A stretch of 64,000 nucleotides of DNA from Smittium mucronatum. Its lineage: Eukaryota > Kickxellomycota > Harpellomycetes > Harpellales > Legeriomycetaceae. Numbering within the stretch: the stretch's first letter is position 1; every line of letters starts with the position of its first letter. The stretch lies in assembly GCA_001953115.1 (NCBI GenBank), contig LSSL01000367.1, forward strand, positions 26,946 through 90,945. Reading direction: 5' to 3'. The notes under the pieces are model-generated. The model saw only the letters and a list, made by a program, of their open reading frames with translations. It was not told where the DNA came from and did not search any database. The position numbers and the translations under genes are program-made. Positions 24,942-37,150 of this stretch are shown piece by piece.

Positions 24942-25282
24942 ATGCTGAAAAGCTTAGCCATTCCAAAATGTCTAAGCTTTCTTATTTATATCACTTTCTA
25001 TTTTCTACAAGTCAATTATGCTTATGGGAAGATTTCTTCACTGGATGAAACATTCAATGCGTGTACTGAATCTATTGGTTCATTAAAGAACCCATCTGGA
25101 AATATTGCATGGTTACATTGAATTCCGAAGCAATGGAATTCTCCACACGCCAAGTATTTTTGTTAAATTTTAAATAATAATACTTCTTATTTCCACTGAC
25201 TGAAACAATAAAATTTCTATCTGTCACTTTATATAATAAGTCAAAAGTTATACTATCGAAATTTTTTTTGATCTTTTCATAA
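24942..25282 (+). pseudogene. Decayed relative of the 330-aa secreted-protein gene
   Basis: ATG 24942 opens a 59-codon frame to a stop at 25119-25121, with a hydrophobic signal-peptide-like start (about 26 residues, ending YAYG) and a Cys within FNACTES. After a frameshift and two adjacent stops, another frame (25181-25282) reads YFLFPLTETIKFLSVTL. This aligns with YISIPLTETLDYIQSITL in the intact protein at 13768-14760 (residues 108-125). The spacing between the signal peptide and the PLTET block is about 80 nt shorter than in the intact gene. I read it as a truncated, frameshifted paralogue. The similarity is short, so chance or a different short gene remains possible. Confidence 0.5.
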
Positions 25283-27139
25283 ATAATTAAAGTTAATTTT
25301 AAATTTTATTTAATACTTAAGCTAAATTATTATTTTTTATAACTAATTAAATACGAATATTGTTAGTTATTTAAATAAAGTGAACTTAATTAATGAAGCG
25401 TTACCTTTTTTTTGAGTACATAATTATTCAAATTTATCTAGACATCTAAAGGAGAAAAAATCTTACTTATTTTATTGCAGAGAAAAAAACCTTAATGAAA
25501 TTTTAAATCACAGATATGAAACTCGATTTCAGATTAAAGATCTTGACCATAACCCAGACTTTGATTAGAATATTTTTTCATTTATTTTTGACCATTTTAT
25601 AAACAATTAATATTTTATATAAATTGTTTCATTCACTTTTTGTAAAAGAATTTTTCATTTTCTTAAGTATCTTATAAGTTTTTTGTTTAAATTTTATTTT
25701 CAAAATTTGCCTGAATATACCCTATATACTAAGAATATATTAATTTTTCTTTGAAAATATATCTTTTACGTTTATTTTCTCATTATATCTATCTGAAATA
25801 AACATGTTACTTCAGTTAAATTTATCAGCTTTTTTTAAGTTCATAAAATGCCAAATACAATTTTTTTATCTTTCATAGAGACTATCTATTGATTTAAAAT
25901 TGATGCATTATTGTTTTTTTCTATTGTACAAGCCATAATTTTGACTTTTTTTAGAATTTATTTAAAAAAAAAGTGAGTTTCATAAGAAAATACGATATTA
26001 TTTCTATTTTTTAGAGCTTTTATTTTAGAATAAAATGAGATAAATATATTTTTAAACCTCATTTTGCGCCCTAATTCTTTAATGTTCCAAATTCCTAAAA
26101 TAATTTTCATAATTTACTTTGGCGATATATGCTTTCATGAATTTAAAGCAACTATCAGTGTCAAATAAATAGCCATTTTTAGTTATTTCAAGGAACTTCC
26201 AAAAAATCATGCTTTATAACCATCCCAAATTTATTTCTGATTTTACCGACAGCATTTTTAACACTATTTTTCTAGTTTTCGGGTCATATTTGATAATATT
26301 GGATAGAAATTTTGAAATTTTAGCAGAGAATCTAGATTTTATTTTCACTATAAACAAAATAAATTTTTGAAGAATGTAAATTTTTTGGATAAAAACCAAG
26401 AAAATGTTGTTTTTGAATGATAAAATCTTATGTATCCGATTTTTTTTCTGATGCAGATTGCTAATAGTTTTCTTTAGCAGGATATTATAATTTAGATTTT
26501 TCTGTAAATAAGAGCTTTAATATATTTAGTATAATTATTCCTTTCATTTCAATTGATATACTAGATTTTTAACACACTATCATACTTGGTATCTAAAAAA
26601 TTGCAAGTGAATATTTTAAACTTCCAAAACGGATTTAATAATCCAATCAGCTCAATGTACAATATAATTAATTATAAAAACATATCATCTTTTTCTGATG
26701 TTTAATTGACTTCTCGAAACTCTTGAGCATATAGATACGGAAGTTTCGTCATGTTTTAATTGCTAAGCTTTTCAAATTTTTTCATTCGCGCCTTTTCATA
26801 GTTTATCTAACATCTCCAATTTATATTTCTAATGTAAAATTTTACTCCAACTAAACCATATCATTTCAACAGATACTAAATTTTAGTATGATTTTCTTTA
26901 AATTCATTTTGAAACATCTTTTCAGGACCAAATTCCAAAAAAGTAAAATATTATTTATTTTTAGTAAAATTTATTTTGTAAAAAGTAAGAATTAGGTTGA
27001 TAAAATTCCTATAAATTACAAAATTTGTAAAAATGAATCAAAAAAAGTAATACCGGTTTTTTAAGATGAAACTGAGAAACGTAAAATACCTCAATCATAC
27101 ACAGAACGGCATACCCAATAGCTCTATTGCTTCTGAAAA
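25283..27139. other. AT-rich intergenic desert
   Basis: No gene or repeat recognised. The frame on the minus strand at 26214-26399 is low-complexity and unsupported. Confidence 0.55.
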
Positions 27140-28016
27140 AAATAGAGCGTTTATTCGACAAATTCTTTTAAAATTTTCCAGTTACTGATGCATATGGGTT
27201 CTTAATTGTCTTCTATAGTACTCTGTTAACCCGCTCTATCTTTTTACATTCTCCATTAGAATCTTCATTATTGGTTGCTTTGACATTATCAAAAAAATAA
27301 TTCTTAATAATAAATTTAATTACGCCCAATGCATTTCCCAATGATTTAGCTTAGTAAAACATTGGTTTATATTAATATCTCTATCCCTTCATAGAAGAAA
27401 ATTGCAATAGAATAATATAGTGAATAGTTGCATTATCGGAAATAATACCGATATTTGACTATGATACACCAAGTCTAATCGCTAGATCTCCTCAAAAATA
27501 TATTTAAATTAATTTCATCGATAAAGATGAAGAACATTTCTAGACTTGAATATTGTTAAAAGTTTGTTATTTAACTTTTACGCTTGAAGGTATTCTCAAA
27601 ATAATTAACTTTGGATGTTTTAATTTGCATTCCCTTGACCATAACTGTTTTAAAATTCAGATGCTTTTTTATTTTCTGCTGTGAAACTAGTAAATCTAAT
27701 TCTAGTTTTAAAAATTCTCTTTTATACACGCTTAAAGCGGATTTTCTTCAATTTTTTTTAGCAAATATTCTTAATGATTTTCCAATATTTTAATGGCTTC
27801 TATCCTATTTCCGCCTCTATTTTTTTAATTTTTAGAATCAGCTTTTATCCAGTCATATGCAGTTACATTTTGAACTTTATGAGAAATTAGTGAACTGGAG
27901 TATTCAACTCCATTTTTAGCTGATTTAAAAACAGCATCTCTATCAGAATAAGGATATTTTTTGTAATAATCCCTTACTGTTTAATTTACAGAATTATTAA
28001 TTTCCAATAAATCCAT
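27140..28016 (-). pseudogene. Tc1/mariner-like (IS630-type DDE) transposase relic with internal deletion
   Basis: On the minus strand, ATG at 28016 starts MDLLEINNSVN, then a helix-turn-helix-like region ending NVTAYDWIK (about 27850-27960) and NRGGNRIEAIKILENH, ENP and VSQQKIKKHLNF. The first catalytic Asp is in FIFIDEINLN (27510-27530) and the second in IGIISDNATIHYI (27417-27456). They are only about 25 codons apart instead of the usual ~90, so the core is deleted. The third motif reads SLGNALGVIK near 27290-27325, where the expected PIEN has lost its Glu to Gly (a one-base GAA to GGA change). Several stops and frameshifts are present. Family assignment rests on motif order and the DNATIH box. 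Terminal inverted repeats were not found. Confidence 0.65.
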
Positions 28017-30235
28017 ATTTTATTTAAGCTAAATATACCAAAAAAAAAAAGGAAATTTCCGGTCATGTTCATATTTTTTTAGCAGTAAATGGGGACTAAA
28101 ATGGTCTGCGAAAAAAACTCATATATTTCCATGAATATGCAGATTATTTCCATAAAAAAACATTTTTTAAAACAAAAATCGTGACGCAATTAATAAAAGT
28201 CAAAAATTCCTATCTAATGTGATTAAAATTTGGAAAAAAATCAATTGTAGCTATGCCACAGTTATAAAAAATATAATAATTTTAATGTGGCGTAATTTCA
28301 TCTTTCAAAATTAAAAGCATAATATAAAGCTTATCATGAAAAAACACGTGGAGATGTTTATTGAAAATAAAAGCAGAAATATATGAAAATCATTATAATT
28401 CTTTATTACCAAAAAAAATATTATGTATGTTATAACTAAACAAATTATGTAAAAAATAATACCCAGCTTCCCCTTCCAAAATCGGACTTACTTTTTTTGT
28501 AATTGATTCGACCTTAACCCAATTCATTCATACTTTTTACCAAATCAAACTTACTAAAATTCAACTTTTTTCCTTTTTTAATTTGGTATTCCTTTTTTCT
28601 GATTTAGTCCTGAAAAGATGTAGTTGTAGATCCTAGATTGACTTTATTTTTTCTAAATATTTTTTAGTTTAAATAAAATCAAAAAAAACCAAGGAGAACT
28701 CGTATTATTTTTTTTGATTAGTAAAAAATTTTCATAGACAATACACAAAACCTAAATCATATTATAGGATTTTTTTATTTGACATAATTCTTTTTATTTT
28801 AGATTTAAATGAAAAGGGGAAATTTTTTTAAGGGAGGATATTGAGTAAAATGAAACTATTTTGTAAACTTTTAAAACAATGCCTCAAAATAAATATTTGA
28901 AAATGAAATAGAAAATTTTGATTTTTAGATAAAAATATCTAAAAATAACTTTATTTAGTTTTTTTAATTAAATAATAATAAAAATTCCCTATGTTTAAAA
29001 GTTAAATTAGTAAAATTAATCTTTTACTCCTTTTATTTTGTACGTTACAGAGTTTTTTATTCTACTAGTTGATTTTTTAAATAAGTAAAATTTTAAAATG
29101 TAAATCCTAAATTTCGCAAATTAAAAATTAATTTATAAAAAAATTTCTCCATCTTTTATATGAAAAATCAGTATTTATATATCTACTTTATTCATTTTAT
29201 TATGATTATTTTATATGTAATATGAAACTATATAGATTACTGAATAGGGTTTGGAAATTATACATTAATATTTTTAATTAAAAACATTTCTATATTTTAT
29301 GAGAATATATTCAAAATATAAGTATCTTTTATAATAAATGTGTAACTTTTAATATCAATAAAAATCCTAAAACACAAAAAGAGTGATTGTTTTAAACTAA
29401 AATTAATCATTTAAATAAATCATGATTTTTTTTTATTATTTCATCCAAAAAAATTTAATTCGAAATTAAATCTATCATTAATTTGACTAAAATTAAATTA
29501 AATCTAAATAATATATAAACTTTAATTTAAAATTTTTTTTCACAGAAATATTTTTTAAATCATTTTTTTATTATCTAGGATAGTTTTCTTAATTTAAGCT
29601 GATAAAAATCTTTCATAATTGAAAATTTAGATTTTTTTTTATCTTATACAATATAAAAAATTGATGCAAAAAAGTATCGCTTATCTATTTTTATATCCAA
29701 TTTTCATTTTCTAATTTATATAATTTACCGGTTTCTGTTTCCCTTATTTTTGGGGCTTTAACTGCTTAGTATCAATTTTTTTTGCTACGGACATATTATA
29801 TCTTTTTTAGAACCAAATGCACTCAGAAATTTTTTTTCAATATTTCTTTGAGATTTTTTTAAGTTATTTTTAAGTTATTCTTTTTTTAGTAAACTATTTT
29901 ATCTGAACCTTTATAAAATATATCTTTTCATATTAGAAGAACGCTTGGAAACTCTTATTTTACCCGGGTTTTACTATCATTCTGAAAAAAAAAATTAGGT
30001 AATTTTTATACTTAAATTACTCTTTTACTCGGTAAATTTTATTATTTGTTTTGAAAAACTAAATTTAAATTTTTTTCAATTCTAAGATTTTATTACTGTT
30101 TAAATATCTCCATAATATTTTTACATTTTCAAATTTATTACAAATATTTTTTAAATCTCTTTTTTTCATTTCAAAAATTTTTTATAATGCGATATTTAGG
30201 TCAACTCTTCATTCTATAGACTTTTTTTCTGGGAA
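28017..30235. other. AT-rich intergenic desert
   Basis: A/T homopolymer-rich DNA; no gene, RNA or structured repeat seen. Confidence 0.6.
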
Positions 30236-30239
30236 AAAA

Positions 30240-31030
30240 GTTGTAGGACGCTCATTATCTTCCTTAGTTGAAGTACTCACCCTTTATATTCTGAGACTCT
30301 TATAATGTTTGAATACTGTTTTAGTCACGCTGTATTTTGGTAGTATAGTTAGTTTAGTTTTTCACTGTTTTTGAATGCAAATTTTTTTTCATATTTTTCG
30401 GTAGTGGTTTTACCAGTCTTGATTCTGGTAGTATTTTGTTATTTAGTATTTTATTTACTTCTTAGAATGGGATTACATCCTTTTACTTCATTTTGTTAGT
30501 TAGTTTTAGCTTTTTTAGTGTTGTAAATAGCTTATATAATGTTATGTGCATTGTTATGTGCAACCATGAGTTGTTATATTTAGTTGCTTATCCTTATGAA
30601 TTTGCGTTAGAGGTTGACTCTTGGTGAGAGGTAGTGGAAGATAGAGATAAAATAGAATGGTATCCACCTTTTCTGAAGTTCTTGAGCTAGATGATTACTT
30701 AGACCCATCGATTGATTTGTCGGGAGAACCGGAAATAGAGGATCCTGTATCTACTTTAATGTTAATTTAATTAAGACCCAATCACAGTTCTTTGATAAGC
30801 TTCCTGCATATTATTTCTAACGTAGGGTCTGTACAAATACTTGGTTTTGTCAGTACATAATTAAATTGGAGAAGCGCAGATAGGCGGATTAAGGTGGTAA
30901 TACCTGCCTTAAAGTCTCTGCTGAGCGTGGCTGATGAGTATTCCATCAATATTGAGCTTAGAGCTGACTAATATTTGGGCATACAGCAACAGTTTCAAAG
31001 CAAAGATTTATACCCTTATAACTTTACTAC
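30240..31030 (+). mobile_element. Dispersed ~790-bp repeat, copy 2 (more decayed)
   Basis: This is the homologue of 24012-24785 in the same orientation. GTTGTAGGACGC near the start, CTTATCCTTATG near 30590 and GACCCATCGATTGATTTG near 30700 match copy 1. The coding half carries stops: for example TGG-TGA at about 30625, where copy 1 has TGG-CGA, a C-to-T change in a CpG. Frameshifts are also present. The match ends near 31030 (QSKDLYPYNF versus RGKDLYQSNW), the same relative endpoint as copy 1. Identity is roughly two thirds by eye, so the copies are old. Confidence 0.6.
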
Positions 31031-34000
31031 AAAATCTGCTCCTGAAAGATGTTAAAATTATTTAAAATTACTCAAAAATATTTATAAAGATCTTTATATC
31101 TCTTTTTCTCTACTTTTTATTTCCATAATTCTATAAATTCGATTTTGAAACTGTTACTTTACTTTCCATATTATACAAATTTGATCTTTACAGGGTTAAT
31201 TTAATTTATTGTTTTGTTTTCGAATGTTATTCCTATGTTTTAATGATCTTTTTTGTGGAAGTGATCTTTTTTTGGTGATTTTAAACCCATGTGGTTGTGA
31301 AAGCATTCTAGTTAGGAAAAAAGATTGAAAGAATGATTATTATCGAATAAAAGCTCTTTTATTATTTTAGAAAAACTGTTTAAACATAAATCAAATTAAT
31401 AGGGTATATTTTGAAAATGTACTCAAATGCTAAAAATTGGATCATCGAGATAAAATTTTCTTCAAAAAATTTTAATTTAGCAAATAGATGACAATATAAA
31501 ATTAATAATAAATATTCTCTTAGTTTTGATTGACCTTTGGTATGGTTGAATCGAAAGATTCTAATTTAAGATAGTATTATATTCTAAACAAATAAAAATT
31601 ATTTTGTTAAATTTTAATTGATATTTGCATGTATTTAACACTTTAATCTAATATTAAATTTTGCATTTGAAAAATGTTATTTTTTTGGTATATTAAAGCT
31701 TTAATAAAATATGTGCTATTAACTAATATACTTACTTTTTTATATAAATTTAATATAAATTCAAATTTCAAATTTGATTTTTTAATTGTGAATTGACATC
31801 CTTCTATTGAAACATCGATTTAATTAATATATTTTAGGATAATGAAAGTTTTCACTCGATAATAAATTTTTAATTATATCCAATGATAGCATTTAAAAAA
31901 TTTGATCGAAGTTTATAGGTATCAAATACACCAAAAAAAGGTCACATTCATGTGAGGACTATATGTGAATACAAATATGCATATATATATATATGAAAGT
32001 TCCAATAAATAAATAATGTAACTCCCAAAATATAAATCACAATAATAATGATTAGCTTTATGTGACCAATTTTGATTATTTACAAAAACGAAAAAAATAT
32101 TATAAATATAAATATAAATATTGATTTTCAAATAATTCAATATGATAAGAGCTAATTTTCCTTTGAAAGTTAATTTAAAAAGATCTGGATTTGTTTAGAG
32201 ATTAATTAATAAAGATTTCAATTTGAAAAATACATATACCCATTTGAAAGGGGATTAATTTGCAGAAAGATAAAAAATTCGAAACATTATAATTTAAAAA
32301 TATTAAATTCTGTTAGTTATTTTATATAATATCATAGAAAAATAAATATAGAAAGAAAGAAAGAATTTTGTAATTTTCACAGATAAAAATACTATTATAA
32401 ATAAATTAATTTGTAAAAAAACTTTATCTAAACCCCAAAGTTGAAAAAAAAAAACATGCTTCAGATATAGTTAAAATTCATTAAAAATTCAATATAGTTC
32501 GTCAAATAATTTTTTTCAACTTTTCAATAAAAATTTTTCTATACTGAAAATATATATAAACATTATTTCTTATATTTTTTCCATTAATTTTTTTTTCTTT
32601 AATCAATACCCTTTGTGCTATTTTTTAGCAACAAAGAAACACAAAATAACCCAAATAAAAAAACATGTATATAAAACCCCCAAATAAAAAAAACTTTCCC
32701 GAAAAGTCTCAACCTAATTTAAATTAGATATTATTAAAGTGATTTAATATAGAGATATAAAACTATACCAACTCTCAGTAATCTGCTGGGAATCCGTAAC
32801 AAAAATACTCAAAGCTTTAAAGGGACACATAACTTTGATGAAGATGTCTTCCCCAGAAAAATAAAAACGTTAACATATTTATATATTATTATAATGGACT
32901 GTACTATAATAATTTTGCTTATTAATCTGTGTAATTCTCATCAAAATTATTTCAAGAATTATATTATAGATATAATTTTTAATTTTTATTAAATTTATAA
33001 ATAGGAAGAAAAAAATCTGATTATTACATTTAATCTTACTTTTTAATATTATCATTTAATGTTTTTTGGGAATTTTTTAATAATTTTTTAAAGCTATAAA
33101 GGTTTATAACAGTATTTTCTTGAATATAATTTTTTTGTGTCGAAAATATTTCTTTTTCATTCTAAACATCTATAAATCCTAGAATTTACAATCCAAAACA
33201 GATAATTTAATTTTCATATAAATAAGTTTTTTTTTAATATTTGAGATTTAAACATTTATTAGGTTTTTAAATCTTTTTTATAAGTTTATGTTATAATTGA
33301 TTAAAATTAAAAAATACTACCAAATTGATAAAAAAATGCGTATTTGATTTCAAAACTAACTTCCTTATATTTATACTTTTTCTTATCGCGATAGAATACA
33401 TTTATAAATATCCTATGATAAAATTCCATCATTCAACCTCTGATTTAAAATTTTTATTTGGTTCAAAAGCCTAAAAAAAATTTCTTACGAATTTTTAGGA
33501 ATGAATTTGTAATTTTATGTTTGATTCGTAGTTATTCATTAACAAATTACCACTGAAACTTCAAATCGATTTTTTTTTATTCCTAAATTTTTTATGTAGA
33601 TGTAGATACTTTTTATTTTTATTGATTCATTACTATCTTTGATATTTAAGTTTATAATAAATTATCATGCCATTAATTAAAAATTTAGCTCCAAAAATAT
33701 ATTCCAGATATATATTTTTTAATATTAACATTAATTGAAGTTATTATAGATTTTGTAATAAATACAACGATTGCCCCATTTTTTTTCTCTTTAAATATTT
33801 TATTTTACTAAAAAAATATCATTTAAATTTCATTCTTGCTTAGTATTCACAATTGATTTTTGTATTTTTTAAAATATTATTAACATACCCAAATCTCAAA
33901 AAAAAAAATTCACATAGTACAATTTAACCATTTTTTATTAATTTTTCGATATTAGCATGAATATACATTCATTAGTTTTTGAAAGTTATATTTTAGTAAT

Positions 34001-34960
34001 CTCTGGTATATATATTTTTTTGCGTTATCAATAAAAAATTTTTTAGTAAATATGTTATGGGTTATATATTATTTCCTTCGTGAAAGGCTTTATCTATCTG
34101 TTAAAGTTTTGTTCTTTTTTTTTTGATGTTATAAAGCTTAAAGCCACCTGCTTTTGAATTTTTAATTAGTCTATTGTTTCCAGAATAAAATAAGGAAATT
34201 ATGTATTTTAAATAGGATATTATGGAGATAAGGAAATAAAAATTATAAAAATAATTGAAAATATTACATTCAAAAAAGCGAGAAAGCAATTTTTTATTAT
34301 AGCTACATACTAAATAGGAAATGGATACTATTAGTTATAAGAAAAGAGGGTGATTTATGCGTGTTAATATTGATCGGGTCATTACAGGTTTCTATGAGAT
34401 ACTTTTTTTAGAATATTTATTAAATTCCTGTTTTTTTTTATTAAAATTTCTCAATTAGTTAACCTTTTCGAATAATTTGGAAATATATTTTTATATTATC
34501 TATATAAGTTGTTTAAAAAACTTATTCTAAAAACCATCAGGTATATTAATAAAAAATTTTGAGCCGTTTTTGGATAAACTAGCATATCTAATCTTCAGTT
34601 ATATCTTCTTCTAAATTAAATTTATTCTGTGATTCATGTATTTTTTATTCCTTAAAAATTCTTTCTATTGTGATTTTTTTTTTAAAAATTCAATTTTGAG
34701 AATTTCTCAATGATAATAATCCATGCTATTTATTAAAAAAAATCCGTTTTCTAATATGTTCAGCTTTTTTATTTCGAAATTTTATCTTTTTTTATGCAAC
34801 CAAAATTTTTTTTAGACTTTTCCCTGTTTTTCGCTCTATTTATTTATATAAAATTAACATTCCATTAAGTTTTATTTTTATTTTCATTTGATTTTTCAGA
34901 ACGGTTGGCTTTAAATATTTCTCTTTTTGGCTTTCTCATATAATTTTTTAATTTTTATTT
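31031..34960. other. AT-rich intergenic desert
   Basis: No gene recognised. A slightly less AT-biased patch at 32620-32880 has no coding signal I can follow. The minus-strand frames at 31922-32140 and 34101-34289 are low-complexity Tyr/Ile/Asn-rich and probably chance. Confidence 0.55.
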
Positions 34961-34964
34961 TTGT

Positions 34965-37150
34965 AAGCACAAAAAGGACGATAAAATTTTAAATTATTCA
35001 CTATTTTATATTCTGTAACTTTGCCAATTACGATGATTTATCCATTTTGTAATATATTTTCTGTATATTTTTTTGGCATAAATTTATTTTTTTAGAAATT
35101 GGGCGTTAGTCACCCAGTTATTTTATTTATAATTTTTTTGTAGTTTATTAGATATATTTACTTCAAATAAATTATAACCTGATGACTAGGTTGTAAATTT
35201 TTCATGATTTTTCACAATCATCTCTTAACTGAATACATGAAAATGTGTCATACATTATATTTCATACTTTTTCCGACTTTTGATCGGGTTTTTTTTAATT
35301 TTCTGGAGTTTTACTTCACAATTAAATTTAATTTTATCAAAAATAATATTTTTTTATTTCTTTTGGATACAATTTTACTAGGGTGTACTCCATTTGTTAA
35401 ATTTCTCGCTACAATGTTATTATACCAACCAGTAGTTATAAAAATTCACATAATTGTAAATCGTAACAAAATAGGACAGAACTCTATCCACTAATTATTT
35501 CTGTTTGGAAGGTATAGATCCATAGCATTTTTTTTCGATTTGATTTTTATGTGTAAATATATTTACTTTAAATATCCGTAAATTTTATTATTATCTTATA
35601 TTTCCAAACTTAGCTTCTTAATTTCTGGATATATTTTTGGATTATTTAGTTAGCCATATTTTACTAATTCACGATTTTCTCCAATTTTCTTGTCCTTAGT
35701 TTTTTATTTGTATTTATATCTATAAATTAATATCAGATTCAGTCATTATTTTTATATATTTGAATAATAGTGATTTTTTTTGAGTTTTTTTAAAACATTA
35801 AATTCCATGTAATCAAAAATATTAATTTTTTATACAAATGAGCATATTATTATAATATTTTTCATTGGAATATTTTTCTATCTAATTTTTTTTATTAGAT
35901 AACTTTAGATTAATTAGGCTAATATTGTGTATTTTTAGCCACTTTAATTGAGAGGTTTCTTCATCTTTGCCTACTTATGGACTATGAGTTCACCTATTCT
36001 GCTTTTCAAGAAATCTGGTCATTTTAGTATATAGATTTTTTAATTGGTATAGAAATTATCTTTTGTAATAGTAGTATGATTATATAGTTTACAAAATGGC
36101 TTATTTATTTAAAAAAAATTGAAAATAGTTTTTAAATTTCTTTCATATAATCTGCAAATTACCTTAATTATAATTTTTATATTATTATTAAGATTATCTC
36201 ATAATACAGATTTTTTTTTCATGATTTTTTTTTATTGTTTTAATTGAATTTAAAAAAATTAATAATAGTATTTTTATATTATTTTTGATTTTAGTTCATC
36301 ACGGGGCTTCTCAATATTAGGTTTTTTTGTATTTAACTAGAAATCATAATCTTTTTCGCGTCAATTCTTTTATCAATTTTTTATTTTTGAGTTCATTTAA
36401 TTATTTTTAACAAAAGATATTCTCCTTTTTTTTTGGCTTCTTAATCGCCGCAAAAACAATTCCTATGACGTTTAATTTTGAGAAATTTGAATATTTTAGG
36501 TACACAATTCTAGTTAATTTATGTTACTCATTTTAAATTTCAAAAAATCGGAGTTTTGAGGACTTTTTTCTTTGTTTTTATAAATTCTCAATCATATTTT
36601 TTTTATATTTATATTTATATTTATATTTATATTTATATTTATATGCTTAATAGCTATAATATTGAATATTTCTATCTATTTTGAGAGTTCATTGTAAGAT
36701 AAATTGATCTTTTAAAGATTACTATGTATAGATTATCCTGAGATTTTAACCGTCTATTGTTCATCTCCAAATATAAAATACTCTTTTAAACTAATTAAAA
36801 TTTGCGAAATAATTTTTCTGATTTTTTTTATTTCTTATTAATCATTAAATCCATAAAAATTAACTGATTTTACAATCCTGATCATTTATTTGTTATAGCT
36901 TCTGAGCGACTGAGATATTTATTATTGAATATCTTATAACTTATTTCTAGCGGCTTCAGTGTGATAAATAATTTTTTTATAATGAACCTCAATTTGCGGA
37001 TTTTCTTAATTATATCTAAATTTCCAGTAGCCAACTGAAAAATAGAGTTCGAGTTATACTTCTAGTAGTTTTAAATCTTAGCCCTTCATCTTGTTAAAAA
37101 ATTTTATAAAAAGAGAACCTTGATTATTAAAACGTTTCATCCTTTTGGGG
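34965..37150 (-). pseudogene. Heavily decayed Ty3/Gypsy-like polyprotein relic (reverse transcriptase to integrase end)
   Basis: Read on the minus strand in broken frames, motifs appear in Ty3/Gypsy order. FFNKMKG precedes FSVGYWKF (37015-37050), matching the RT box with SGYW. KLRFIIKKLF and a KIFNN segment follow. IFMDLMIN (36836-36860) is the likely YxDD box with one Asp missing. About 1.4 kb further, FITTGWYNNIVARN (35410-35445) recalls the late integrase TTG motif. VNNLKFYRPF (34970-35003) recalls the C-terminal VN..RLKPYR motif of Gypsy integrases. The spacing fits RT, RNase H and integrase. No LTRs, no intact frame. The identification rests on weak motifs in strongly A/T-drifted sequence. 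Confidence 0.45.
36601..36645. repeat. (TTTATA)n microsatellite
   Basis: About seven consecutive TTTATA hexamers lie inside the Gypsy-like relic. Confidence 0.9.

Noticed and set aside
35204..35494. 96-codon plus-strand frame
   Set aside because: It lies antisense to the Gypsy-like integrase relic and has Phe/Ile-rich chance composition.
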